5,985 nt of DNA from DASUSF01 sp036375275 (GCA_036375275.1 DASUSF010000317.1:1-5985), one strand, 5' to 3'; counted from the first letter of the stretch, positions 1 through 5,985 are shown. The notes: generated by a model not told the origin, from the sequence alone. Numbers and translations: made by a program.

Positions 1-162
1 ATCGTCCAAGGTGTCTCGCGCATCCTGCATGGTGTCGAAGAGGGCAGGGACCGCCGGGATCTGGAACCGCGGGTCGACGCCGACGTAGAGCTCGGCCGGC
101 GTGATGCTCGCCTCGATGGTGCCGAGCTGCAGGCCCTCGAGGCACCGCCGCTCCGCGTTGGA
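1..162 (-). pseudogene. Fragment of TRAP transporter solute-binding protein, DctP family
   Basis: The minus strand is open across 1-180. From about 162 down to 1 it reads as a recognisable internal part of a DctP-type periplasmic binding protein, with the family-typical stretch EGLQLGTIEASIT followed by GVDPRFQ and a PALFD segment, which resembles the usual region after the 'QLG..RE' motif. Such proteins capture organic acids, often carboxylates, in the periplasm for a TRAP DctQM permease. The piece corresponds roughly to residues 70-125 of a protein of about 330 residues. It runs off the left edge, so its C-terminal part may lie outside. Its N-terminus and signal peptide should lie at about 160-380 on the minus strand, but the same frame there gives no DctP-like sequence and instead opposes the hydrolase. 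The gene therefore appears cut at its 5' end. The family assignment rests on recall of family motifs only. Confidence 0.65.
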
Positions 163-190
163 ACGGCGGCCGGACCGGGCTTGAACCTCA
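155..190. other. Probable left junction between DctP fragment and catabolic operon
   Basis: DctP-like sequence on the minus strand fades out near 160, while hydrolase coding on the plus strand begins at 199 at the latest sensible start. A normal divergent pair would keep an intact DctP start here with an intergenic region holding promoters, but neither is visible. The join point cannot be placed exactly because the segment 163-190 belongs clearly to neither gene. It may be a real rearrangement or an assembly chimera. Confidence 0.45.
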
Positions 191-193
191 AGG
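190..193 (+). promoter_or_regulatory. Weak ribosome binding site for the hydrolase
   Basis: AAGG lies five bases before the ATG at 199. It favours that ATG over the TTG at 181, which has only GC-rich sequence without a Shine-Dalgarno match before it. Confidence 0.4.
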
Positions 194-198
194 CGCGC

Positions 199-1047
199 AT
201 GTCGGAAGGCGACGACAGGAAGCGAAGCGCGGACGTTGCCGACGGTTCGGCGCGGACCCGGGACGGCAGCCTGATCGCCTACACGCACTATCGGAATCCA
301 GAGGCGCGCGCCCGCATCGCGCTGGCGCATTCGCTCGCGATGGACCGCTCGTTCTGGCAGCCGGTCGTCGAGCGGCTCCGCCCGGACGCCTCGGTGCTGG
401 TCCACGACTGCCGCGGCCACGGCGCCTCCGACAAGCCGCCCGGCCCCTACACGGTCGAGCTGTTCGCGGACGACCTGGCCGATCTGCTCGATGCGGCCGG
501 CTGGGAGCGGGCCGCGGTCGCCGGCGCGTCCATGGGTGGCTGCACCGCGCTCGCGTTCGCCGCCCGCTACCCCGGACGGACCACGGGGCTCGGCCTGATC
601 GACACCACCGCCCGGTACGGGGAGGACGCGCCGGCCGCCTGGGCGGGACGCGCCGACAAGGCGCTGGAGGCAGGCCTCGAGGCGCTGGTCGGCTTCCAGA
701 CCGAGCGCTGGTTCGGCGACGCCTTCCGGAAGCAGCACCCGGAGGTGGTCGAGCGCTGCGTCGAGATCTTCCTCGCCAACGATCCGGCGGCCTACGCCGC
801 GAGCTGCCACATGCTCGGCGCGTGCGACCTCCGGAACGCGCTGCCTTGCCTGCGCATGCCGGCCGCGATCGTCGTCGGCGAGGAGGACTACGCGACGCCG
901 GTCGACATGGCGCGGGCGCTGCACGAGGGGATCCGCGGCTCCAGCCTGAAGGTCCTCGAGGGCGCGCGGCATCTGACCCCCCTGGAGCGGCCGGACGTCG
1001 TCGCGGCCGAGCTGCGGCGTCTCGTCGTGGCGGGTGGGCCGGCATGA
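199..1047 (+). CDS. Alpha/beta hydrolase, 3-oxoadipate enol-lactonase-like
   Basis: A 282-residue cytoplasmic alpha/beta-hydrolase with no signal peptide or membrane segment. With numbering from ATG 199, an oxyanion-region AHS motif sits near residues 43-45. DCRGHGASDKPPGPY follows near 70-84, a block very like that of 3-oxoadipate enol-lactonases. The nucleophile elbow GASMGG has Ser111, the acid is probably Asp230 in GEEDYATP, and the base is His258 in ARHLTPLE, so the triad is complete. The fold hydrolyses esters, lactones, thioesters or C-C bonds; family resemblance suggests a lactone or enol-lactone from ring breakdown, which is inference. It is the first gene of the block, and its TGA overlaps an ATG (ATGA at 1044-1047). 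An in-frame TTG at 181 would add six residues but lacks a ribosome site. Other carboxylesterases or C-C hydrolases remain possible. Confidence 0.88.
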   Translation: MSEGDDRKRSADVADGSARTRDGSLIAYTHYRNPEARARIALAHSLAMDRSFWQPVVERLRPDASVLVHDCRGHGASDKPPGPYTVELFADDLADLLDAAGWERAAVAGASMGGCTALAFAARYPGRTTGLGLIDTTARYGEDAPAAWAGRADKALEAGLEALVGFQTERWFGDAFRKQHPEVVERCVEIFLANDPAAYAASCHMLGACDLRNALPCLRMPAAIVVGEEDYATPVDMARALHEGIRGSSLKVLEGARHLTPLERPDVVAAELRRLVVAGGPA

Positions 1048-1106
1048 GCGCGGCGGGCGCACGGATCGTGGCCGGGCCGACCGCCGACGGGCGGCTGGCC
1101 CGATGA
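1044..1106 (+). CDS. Possible 20-codon coupling mini-ORF between hydrolase and FAD subunit
   Basis: An ATG at 1044 overlaps the hydrolase stop. It opens a frame of 20 codons (beginning MSAAGARIV) whose TGA at 1104-1106 overlaps the ATG of the FAD subunit at 1103. Both contacts have the ATGA form typical of translational re-initiation. The peptide resembles nothing I recognise, and a short frame between two genes can arise by chance in such GC-rich DNA. If translated, its likely role is to carry ribosomes from the hydrolase to the FAD subunit, which has only a weak ribosome site of its own. Confidence 0.25.
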   Translation: MSAAGARIVAGPTADGRLAR

Positions 1107-1978
1107 CCCCGTTCGAGCTCCTGCAGCCTCGGAGCTTCCGCGAGGCGATCGCGCTGCTCGATCCGGAGGACGTCGAGACCCGTCCCATGGCCGGCGGCAC
1201 GGCGATCATGCTGATGATGAAGACCGGCATGTTCCGGCCGCGGCAGCTGGTGAGCCTCCGCGGCGTCGAGGCGAGCTACCGACGCATCGAGGTCGCGGAC
1301 GACGGCGCGCTCCGCATCGGCGCCCTCACGCCGCTGGCGGCGCTGGAGCGCTCGCCCGACGTCGTCCGCCACGCGCCGGTCATCGCCCGGACGATGCGCC
1401 GCCTGTCCAACGTTCGCGTGCGCAACGTCGCGACCATCGGCGGCAGCCTCGGCCACGCCGATCCGCACATGGACCTGCCGCCGGTTCTGACGGCGCTGGG
1501 AGCGGAGGTGAAGGCGATTGGCTCCGCCGGCGAGCGGACGATCGCGGTCGCCGATCTCATCACCGACTACTACGAGACGGTGCTCCGGCCGGACGAGCTG
1601 GTCGCCGAAGTGAGGGTCCCCGCGCAGGCCGGGCGGCGGACGGCGTACATCAAGATGACGGCGCGGTCCGCCGACGACTGGCCCGCGGTCGGGATCGCCA
1701 TCTCGCTCGGCGGGGGCGGGGACGCGATCGAGGATGCGCGGGTCGTGGTCAGCGCGGCGACGGCGCGGCCGACCCGGATCCGCGCTGCCGAGGAAGCGCT
1801 CCGGGGCGGTGGCGACCCGCTCGCAGCCGCGCGCCGCGCGGGCGAGGCGGCGGCCGAGGAGGCCGAGGTGATCGGCGATGCCCACGGCTCGGCGGCCTAC
1901 AAGAAGCAGCTGATCCGGGTGTGCGTGGCGCGGGCCGCCGGCCAGGCTCTCGAGGCGCCCCCCGACGATCGGGGCTGA
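1103..1978 (+). CDS. Molybdenum hydroxylase FAD-binding medium subunit (CoxM/XdhB-like)
   Basis: A 291-residue protein, the normal length for the FAD subunit of three-subunit molybdenum hydroxylases. The N-terminal half carries the FAD-contacting AGGTAIMLMMK block near residue 30. A second signature, TIGGSLGHADPHMDLP, lies near residues 112-127, and the C-terminal CO-dehydrogenase flavoprotein domain follows (TDYYETVLRPDEL, then ATARPTRI). In the complex it receives electrons from the [2Fe-2S] subunit and passes them to an acceptor. There is a single cysteine near the C-terminus, so the [4Fe-4S] insertion found in the equivalent subunit of 4-hydroxybenzoyl-CoA reductase is absent. ATG 1103 was chosen because homology begins immediately (MTPFELLQP) and the preceding in-frame residues are low-complexity and arginine-rich. 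Expression is probably coupled to the upstream gene. Confidence 0.93.
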   Translation: MTPFELLQPRSFREAIALLDPEDVETRPMAGGTAIMLMMKTGMFRPRQLVSLRGVEASYRRIEVADDGALRIGALTPLAALERSPDVVRHAPVIARTMRRLSNVRVRNVATIGGSLGHADPHMDLPPVLTALGAEVKAIGSAGERTIAVADLITDYYETVLRPDELVAEVRVPAQAGRRTAYIKMTARSADDWPAVGIAISLGGGGDAIEDARVVVSAATARPTRIRAAEEALRGGGDPLAAARRAGEAAAEEAEVIGDAHGSAAYKKQLIRVCVARAAGQALEAPPDDRG

Positions 1979-2003
1979 GCGGGCAGGGACGCGGGCCCGG
2001 CAG

Positions 2004-2009
2004 GGGAGG
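2004..2009 (+). promoter_or_regulatory. Strong ribosome binding site fixing a GTG start
   Basis: GGGAGG precedes the GTG at 2014 by four bases. It decides the start of the large subunit, whose reading frame stays open upstream to 1921 inside the FAD-subunit gene. Confidence 0.7.
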
Positions 2010-2013
2010 TCAG

Positions 2014-4284
2014 GTGCAGGTCGGGAGGTCCATACCCAGGTTCGAATCCCGGGCGAAGGTCACGGGCCGGGCGGAGTACGTCCACAACCTCCGCCTGCCC
2101 GGCATGCTCCACGCCAAGGTCTTCCGGAGCGTGGTGCCGCACGGCCGGATCAAGAGCATCGACGTCGGCGCCGCCGCCGCGATGGAGGGCGTGCACGCCG
2201 TCTGCACCGCCGCCGACCTGGAGGGCGTGGTCGAGAGCTTCGACTACGGCCCCGCCTTCCACGACCAGCCGCTGCTCGCCCGCGGCAAGGTCCGCCACGT
2301 CGGCGAGCCGGTGGCGGTCGTGCTCGCCAGCGACCCGCACGTCGCGGAGGAGGCCGTCCACCTCATCAGCGCGGAGTACGACCTGCTGCCCGCGGTCTAC
2401 GACGAGGTGGAGGCGGCGGCAGCCACCGTCTTCGTCCACGACGAGCTGAAGCCCGCCGGCACCTTCCCCGACCTCAAGCACCTCGCCGGCCGCAAGGATA
2501 CCAACGTCGCGCTCGATTACCGTCTGGTGCGCGGCGACGTCGAGCAGGGCTTCGCCGAGGCCGACCACGTGCTCGAGCACACCTTCCGGACCGCCCAGGT
2601 GATGCACGTCCCGCTCGAGCCGATGGTCTCGGTGGCCGACGCGGCGGACGGGCGGGTGACGATCCATACCGCGTCGCAGAGCCCGTCCTTCGTCCGCTCC
2701 GAGGTCGCCCGCCTGCTCGGCTGGCCGGAGAACCGGGTCCGCGTGAAGGTGCCCTTTCTCGGCGGCGGCTTCGGCGCCAAGCTCTACGTCAAGCTCGAGG
2801 CGCTGGTCGCGGTGCTCTCGGTCAAGCTGCAGCGGCCGGTCAGGCTGTCGCTGACCATGGAGGAGCAGTTCTTCACGATCAGCAAGCACGCCACCACGTT
2901 CCGCATCAAGAGCGGCGTCACCAGGGACGGCCGGGTGATCGCGCGGAGCTGCGACGTGTGGTGGAACGGCGGCGCCTATGCCGACATCGGGCCCCGGGTC
3001 ACCCAGAAGTCGGGCTTCACCGCCGCGGGCCCGTACGACATCGACAACCTCCGTCTGGAATCCTTCGCGGTCTACACCAACCGGCCACCGGCCGGGGCGC
3101 TCCGCGGGTTCGGCATCCCCCAGCTGGTCTGGGCGTACGAGTGCCACACCGACATCATCGCGCGAACGCTCGGGATCGATCCGGTCGAGTTCCGGCGGAG
3201 GAACCTGCTCAAGGACGGCCGGCCGCAGGCGACCGGCACCATCATGCAGGATGCGGCGATCGGGGCGGTGCTCGAGCGGACCGCCGATCGCATGAACTGG
3301 GCGGCTCCCTTCGAGCGCGGCGAGGGATCGATCCGGCGCGGGCGCGGCATCGCCATCGGCTTCAAGGCGTCGGTCGCGCCGACCACCTCGGTCGCGATCG
3401 TCAACCTCTCGGGCGACGGCAGCTGCACGCTCTACTGCAGCACCGTCGACATGGGGCAGGGGTCGGACACGGCGATGGCGCAGATCGCGGCGGAGGAGCT
3501 CGGCATTGCGGCCGAATCGGTGACCGTCGTCCATCCGGACACCGACGTGACCCCGTACGACATGGCCACGCTCGGCTCGCGCTCGACCTTCCACATGGGC
3601 AACGCGGTGCGCCTCGCGGCCGCCGACGCCAACGCCAGGATCAAGGCGATGATGGACGAGCTCGGCATGCCCGCCGGCAGCAACGTCCCGGTCGCCGACA
3701 TCCTGCGCCGGAAGTACGGCATGCAGGCGGGCAACATCATCGGCACCGGCAGCTTCGTCCCGAGGTACACGTCGCCCGACCACGACACCGGGCAGTCGGA
3801 CGAGGTGACGCCGTTCTGGATGATCGGCGCGGCCGGCGCGGAGGTGGCGGTGGACACCGAGACCGGCCACGTCAGGGTCGAGCTTCTGATCAACGTCGCC
3901 GACGTCGGCCAGCCGATCAATCCCAGGGTCGTGGAGACGCAGCTCTCCGGCGCCGCGCTCATGCAGCTCGGCTTCACCCTGTTCGAGAAGATGGAGTTCG
4001 ACGCCGGCGGGCAGCTGACCAATCCGTCGCTCGCCGACTACAAGATCCCGGGCCTGCACGACGTGCCCGCGACGATCATCAACGAGACCGTCGACAACAG
4101 GCAGCGCAATGGCCCCTTCGGCGCCAAGGGCATCGGCGAGACCGCGACGTTCGGGGTCTCGCCGGCGATCGCCAATGCGATCGAGGATGCGGTCGGAATC
4201 CGCCTGACGGACCTGCCGATGACGCCCGAGGCGGTGTTCCGCGCGCTGCACGCGGCCGGTCCCGACGCCCTGCCGGATACGTGA
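2014..4284 (+). CDS. Molybdenum hydroxylase molybdopterin-binding large subunit (CoxL/XdhA-like)
   Basis: A 756-residue catalytic subunit of the xanthine dehydrogenase family. It begins VGRSIPRFESRAKVTG, the usual N-terminus. The N-terminal ald/xdh domain is followed by the molybdopterin domain. Visible motifs are a family HxPLEP at 198-203, GGGFGAK at 250-256, PAGALRGFG at 359-367, MGQGSD at 480-485, a GSRSTFHMGN cofactor-region motif at 521-530 and GAKGIGE at 703-709. Glu709 is the expected base that activates the molybdenum-bound hydroxyl. Arg364 matches the substrate-orienting arginine of xanthine dehydrogenase. The AYRCSFR loop of form I CO dehydrogenase and the AYRGAGR loop of form II are both absent, so CO oxidation is unlikely; hydroxylation of an aromatic or heteroaromatic ring, or oxidation of an aldehyde, is more likely. 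Isoquinoline, nicotinate and aromatic-CoA enzymes are the nearest known analogies. It starts 35 bases after the FAD subunit. Confidence 0.93.
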   Translation: MQVGRSIPRFESRAKVTGRAEYVHNLRLPGMLHAKVFRSVVPHGRIKSIDVGAAAAMEGVHAVCTAADLEGVVESFDYGPAFHDQPLLARGKVRHVGEPVAVVLASDPHVAEEAVHLISAEYDLLPAVYDEVEAAAATVFVHDELKPAGTFPDLKHLAGRKDTNVALDYRLVRGDVEQGFAEADHVLEHTFRTAQVMHVPLEPMVSVADAADGRVTIHTASQSPSFVRSEVARLLGWPENRVRVKVPFLGGGFGAKLYVKLEALVAVLSVKLQRPVRLSLTMEEQFFTISKHATTFRIKSGVTRDGRVIARSCDVWWNGGAYADIGPRVTQKSGFTAAGPYDIDNLRLESFAVYTNRPPAGALRGFGIPQLVWAYECHTDIIARTLGIDPVEFRRRNLLKDGRPQATGTIMQDAAIGAVLERTADRMNWAAPFERGEGSIRRGRGIAIGFKASVAPTTSVAIVNLSGDGSCTLYCSTVDMGQGSDTAMAQIAAEELGIAAESVTVVHPDTDVTPYDMATLGSRSTFHMGNAVRLAAADANARIKAMMDELGMPAGSNVPVADILRRKYGMQAGNIIGTGSFVPRYTSPDHDTGQSDEVTPFWMIGAAGAEVAVDTETGHVRVELLINVADVGQPINPRVVETQLSGAALMQLGFTLFEKMEFDAGGQLTNPSLADYKIPGLHDVPATIINETVDNRQRNGPFGAKGIGETATFGVSPAIANAIEDAVGIRLTDLPMTPEAVFRALHAAGPDALPDT

Positions 4285-4286
4285 GG

Positions 4287-4766
4287 ATGGCGGAGCTGCG
4301 CAGCATCCGGTTCACCCTGAACGGCCGCGCGGCGACGGCGCAGGTCGCGCCGCACCACAACCTCGTGGAGATGCTGCAGGGCGGCTTCGGCCTGTTCGGC
4401 GCGCGCGAGAGCTGCGGCCAGGGCATGTGCGGCTGCTGCACGGTGATCGTGGACGGCGCGGCCGTGTCGGGCTGCCTCTACCTCGCGGCGCTGGTCGACG
4501 GCGCCGAGGTCGAGACCATCGAGGGGCTCGCGCCGGAAGGCGGGCTGCACCCGATCCAGGAGGCCTTCATCGAGGCGGGCGCGTTCCAGTGCGGCTTCTG
4601 CACGCCCGGATTCGTCCTGATGACGGAGCGCCTCCTGGCCGAGCATCCCGATCCGAGCGAGGACCAGATCCGTCACTACCTGTCCGGGAACCTCTGCCGG
4701 TGCGCCGCCTACCCGGAGATCGTGGCGGCGGTCCGGATGGCGGCCGGCAGGCGCAGGACAGGGTGA
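4287..4766 (+). CDS. Molybdenum hydroxylase [2Fe-2S] small subunit (CoxS-like)
   Basis: A 159-residue electron-transfer subunit, standard length for the family. The plant-ferredoxin-type cluster is held by Cys43, Cys48, Cys51 and Cys63 (CGQGMCGCC, then a later Cys). The second cluster, in the all-helical C-terminal domain, is held by Cys102, Cys105, Cys137 and Cys139 (CGFC and NLCRC). All eight ligands are present, so both clusters should form and bridge the molybdenum centre to FAD. It begins two bases after the large-subunit stop. ATG 4287 has a GAGG immediately in front, too close for a normal Shine-Dalgarno, so translation is probably coupled. A GTG at 4281 overlapping that stop (GTGA) would add two residues and is an equally coupled alternative. 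The subunit order medium-large-small differs from the classic coxMSL order. Confidence 0.94.
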   Translation: MAELRSIRFTLNGRAATAQVAPHHNLVEMLQGGFGLFGARESCGQGMCGCCTVIVDGAAVSGCLYLAALVDGAEVETIEGLAPEGGLHPIQEAFIEAGAFQCGFCTPGFVLMTERLLAEHPDPSEDQIRHYLSGNLCRCAAYPEIVAAVRMAAGRRRTG

Positions 4767-4822
4767 GGCGCGCGGCGAAGCCGAGCCGGTGCCTGCGGGG
4801 GCCGCGAGCCGAACCAGACCCA

Positions 4823-4829
4823 GGGAGGG
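4823..4829 (+). promoter_or_regulatory. Strong ribosome binding site for the UbiD-family gene
   Basis: GGGAGGG lies six bases before ATG 4836. It sits in a 69-base gap after the iron-sulfur subunit. I see no promoter or hairpin terminator in the gap, so transcription most likely reads through. Confidence 0.7.
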
Positions 4830-4835
4830 ACGCGC

Positions 4836-5855
4836 ATGGCGGCCGACCGTGAACCCGCTTCCTTCGGCGACCTCCGGGGCTGGATCGACGCTCTGAAGGC
4901 GGTCGACGAGTACCAGGAGGTCGATGCGGAGGTCGACTGGAACGTCGAGCTCGGCACGGCCATGCGCCTCGCCCAGGGCGCCGGTGACGGCCCGGCGCTG
5001 ATGTTCAGCAACATCAAGGGCTACAACGGCCCGTCCGCACGCTGCCGGCGCGTGTTCGGCAACAGCCTGAACTCCTACCGGCGGATCGCGATGATGATGG
5101 GGCTCGGGCCGGACGCCCCGCCGCAGGAGCTGGTGAAGCTGGCGCGCACCCTGCTCCAGGGCCGGGTGCCCCCGAAGATCGTCGACGCCGGTCCGGTCAA
5201 GGAGAACGTGCTCACGGGCGACGACATCGACCTGTTCGAGTTCCCGACGCCGCACTGGAACAGCATGGACGGCGGCCGCTACATCATCACCTTCGCCGGC
5301 TGCGTCACCCGGCACCCCGAGACCGGCGTGATGAACGTTGGCGTCTACCGCGGCATGGTCGCGAGCAAGGACGAGATCCCGATCCTGCTGTGGCGCGCCC
5401 AGCACATCGGCGACCACTTCACCGCCTACGAGAAGGCGGGGCTCAAGGAGATGCCGATCGCCTTCGCCATCGGCTGGGAGCCGTGCATGGACTTCTGCGC
5501 CGGCCAGCCGATCCCGCACGGGGTCTGCGAGTACGACGTGATGGGCTCGATCATGGGCAAGCCGGTCGAGCTCGTGAAGTGCGAGACGGTCGATCTCGAG
5601 GTTCCGGCGTCCGCGGAGATCGTGATCGAGGGGGTGATCAGCACCGATCCCGAGGATTTCGTCCTGGAGGGGCCGTTCGCCGAGTTCACCGGCTACGTCG
5701 CGGGCGACCGCTCCCCGAAGCCCACCTGCCGGGTGACCTGCATCACCCACCGCGACGACCCGATCCTCCGCGGCACGATCGAAGGCTCGCTGCCCGGGAG
5801 CTTCTCCGAGAACGCCATGTGCAGCTCGATCATGCGCTCGGCGACGGCGCGCTGA
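4836..5855 (+). CDS. UbiD-family prenylated-FMN decarboxylase, 3'-truncated
   Basis: The reading frame gives 339 residues, of which the first 338 look like a UbiD-family enzyme; the family usually runs to about 450-500. These enzymes use prenylated FMN for reversible non-oxidative decarboxylation of aromatic, heteroaromatic or unsaturated acids. The N-terminal domain begins at FGDLRGWIDAL. The cofactor and active-site core is well conserved: NVGVYRG with Asn167 and Arg172, WRAQH with His190, and EGPFAE with Glu278 and Glu283. These match the metal/phosphate ligands and the Glu-Arg-Glu triad described for the fungal homologue Fdc1, by analogy and not by alignment. Homology stops after SSIMRSATA, followed by Arg and a stop contributed by foreign sequence. 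The C-terminal domain that helps dimerise and close the site is missing, so this copy as written is probably non-functional. No UbiX prenyltransferase gene is present in the window. Confidence 0.9.
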   Translation: MAADREPASFGDLRGWIDALKAVDEYQEVDAEVDWNVELGTAMRLAQGAGDGPALMFSNIKGYNGPSARCRRVFGNSLNSYRRIAMMMGLGPDAPPQELVKLARTLLQGRVPPKIVDAGPVKENVLTGDDIDLFEFPTPHWNSMDGGRYIITFAGCVTRHPETGVMNVGVYRGMVASKDEIPILLWRAQHIGDHFTAYEKAGLKEMPIAFAIGWEPCMDFCAGQPIPHGVCEYDVMGSIMGKPVELVKCETVDLEVPASAEIVIEGVISTDPEDFVLEGPFAEFTGYVAGDRSPKPTCRVTCITHRDDPILRGTIEGSLPGSFSENAMCSSIMRSATAR

Positions 5856-5985
5856 TCGGCCGGGTGACGAACACGGTGAAGTCCATGTTGCTGCCGATCA
5901 GCGCGTTCCTGAGGTTCTGCTCGAGGATCGGGCCGAGCACGATGCCCAGCACCACGGCGGCGATCGGGAAGCGGAACTGGACCAG
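5830..5985 (-). pseudogene. C-terminal fragment of tripartite tricarboxylate transporter subunit TctA
   Basis: Read on the minus strand from the right edge, the frame encodes a hydrophobic segment FPIAAVVLGIVLGPILEQNL, followed by RNAL and FTVFVTRPISA. This is the hallmark end of the large membrane subunit of tripartite tricarboxylate transporters (TctA/DUF112), which moves citrate-like or aromatic carboxylates together with TctB and a TctC binding protein. About 46 codons (5985 down to 5848) are TctA-like. The last five codons and the TGA at 5832-5830 are read antisense from UbiD sequence. A normal TctA carries on past TRPIS for roughly another 15-25 residues, so its tail is cut. The N-terminal, larger part would lie beyond the right edge. 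Confidence 0.82.
5847..5853. other. Novel joint: UbiD gene fused to inverted TctA gene
   Basis: Plus-strand UbiD homology continues through the codon at 5847-5849. Minus-strand TctA homology runs down to its TRPISA motif, whose last alanine codon occupies 5848-5850. The two homologies therefore meet, overlapping by about two or three bases, with no intergenic DNA, and both genes lose their 3' ends. This is the signature of an end-to-end join of two unrelated sequences, either in the genome or during assembly. I see no transposase or inverted repeat at the site. Confidence 0.75.

Noticed and set aside
1034..1102. 23-residue extension of the FAD subunit from 1034
   Set aside because: It is arginine-rich, starts inside the hydrolase gene, and family homology begins exactly at ATG 1103.
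1921..2013. 31-residue N-terminal extension of the large subunit from a GTG at 1921
   Set aside because: It overlaps the FAD-subunit gene, is Gly/Arg-rich and has no homology. The strong ribosome site and the family N-terminus both point to GTG 2014.
2036..2060. tRNA T-arm-like sequence (GGTTCGAATCC at 2039-2049, with a nearly paired stem)
   Set aside because: The rest of a tRNA is absent: no matching acceptor strand, D-arm or anticodon arm lies upstream. The bases encode the conserved N-terminal residues RFES of the large subunit. Coincidental match.
2958..4286. Upstream part of the 602-codon plus-strand frame that ends with the iron-sulfur subunit
   Set aside because: Before 4281 the frame overlaps the large subunit out of register and gives arginine/histidine-rich non-protein-like sequence. 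Only the part from 4287 is the real [2Fe-2S] gene.
2014..4766. Annotation as aerobic CO dehydrogenase (coxMLS)
   Set aside because: Overall family membership is clear, but the diagnostic active-site loop of either CO dehydrogenase form is missing, so I did not assign cox gene symbols.
188..5750. Long minus-strand open frames (565, 784 and 570 residues) antisense to the operon
   Set aside because: They are rich in Arg, Ala, Gly and His-Arg runs and carry no recognisable motifs. They lie opposite genes with strong family signatures. In very GC-rich DNA, stop-poor antisense frames are expected.
165..5865. Short shared CGGCCGG near both junctions as possible insertion-site repeats
   Set aside because: Seven bases of G and C recur by chance throughout DNA of this composition, and the copies are not positioned exactly at the inferred joints.

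Overview
The window is very GC-rich DNA with almost no free intergenic space, typical of a high-GC proteobacterium. The flanking fragments of TRAP and tripartite-tricarboxylate-type transporters fit an alpha- or betaproteobacterial lineage, but the sequence does not allow a firmer assignment.

The core, roughly 199-5849, is one plus-strand gene block. It reads: an alpha/beta hydrolase resembling 3-oxoadipate enol-lactonase (199-1047); the FAD subunit (1103-1978), the molybdopterin large subunit (2014-4284) and the [2Fe-2S] subunit (4287-4766) of a xanthine-dehydrogenase/CO-dehydrogenase-family molybdenum hydroxylase; and a UbiD-family prenylated-FMN decarboxylase (4836-5855). Spacing is tight: stop/start contact between some genes, gaps of 35 and 69 bases at two others, and strong Shine-Dalgarno sequences before the large subunit and UbiD. 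The three hydroxylase subunits form a complete set with all expected iron-sulfur cysteines, the catalytic glutamate and the FAD motifs. The active-site loop is not that of true CO dehydrogenase, so the substrate is more likely an aromatic or heteroaromatic compound. Hydroxylation, non-oxidative (de)carboxylation and ester or lactone hydrolysis make sense together as a degradation route for an aromatic or heteroaromatic acid; the substrate is unknown.

Both edges are abnormal. At the right, UbiD homology stops abruptly near 5849, about 100-150 residues before the family's usual end. It is replaced at that very point by the C-terminal end of a TctA transporter subunit on the minus strand, also cut before its natural end. 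At the left, bases 1 to about 160 encode on the minus strand an internal piece of a DctP-type TRAP solute-binding protein whose N-terminal part is missing where the hydrolase region begins. These joints are either genuine rearrangements or, at least as likely, chimeric joins in an assembly. They are the most unusual structural feature here. I saw no RNA genes, CRISPR arrays, insertion sequences, convincing promoters or terminators.
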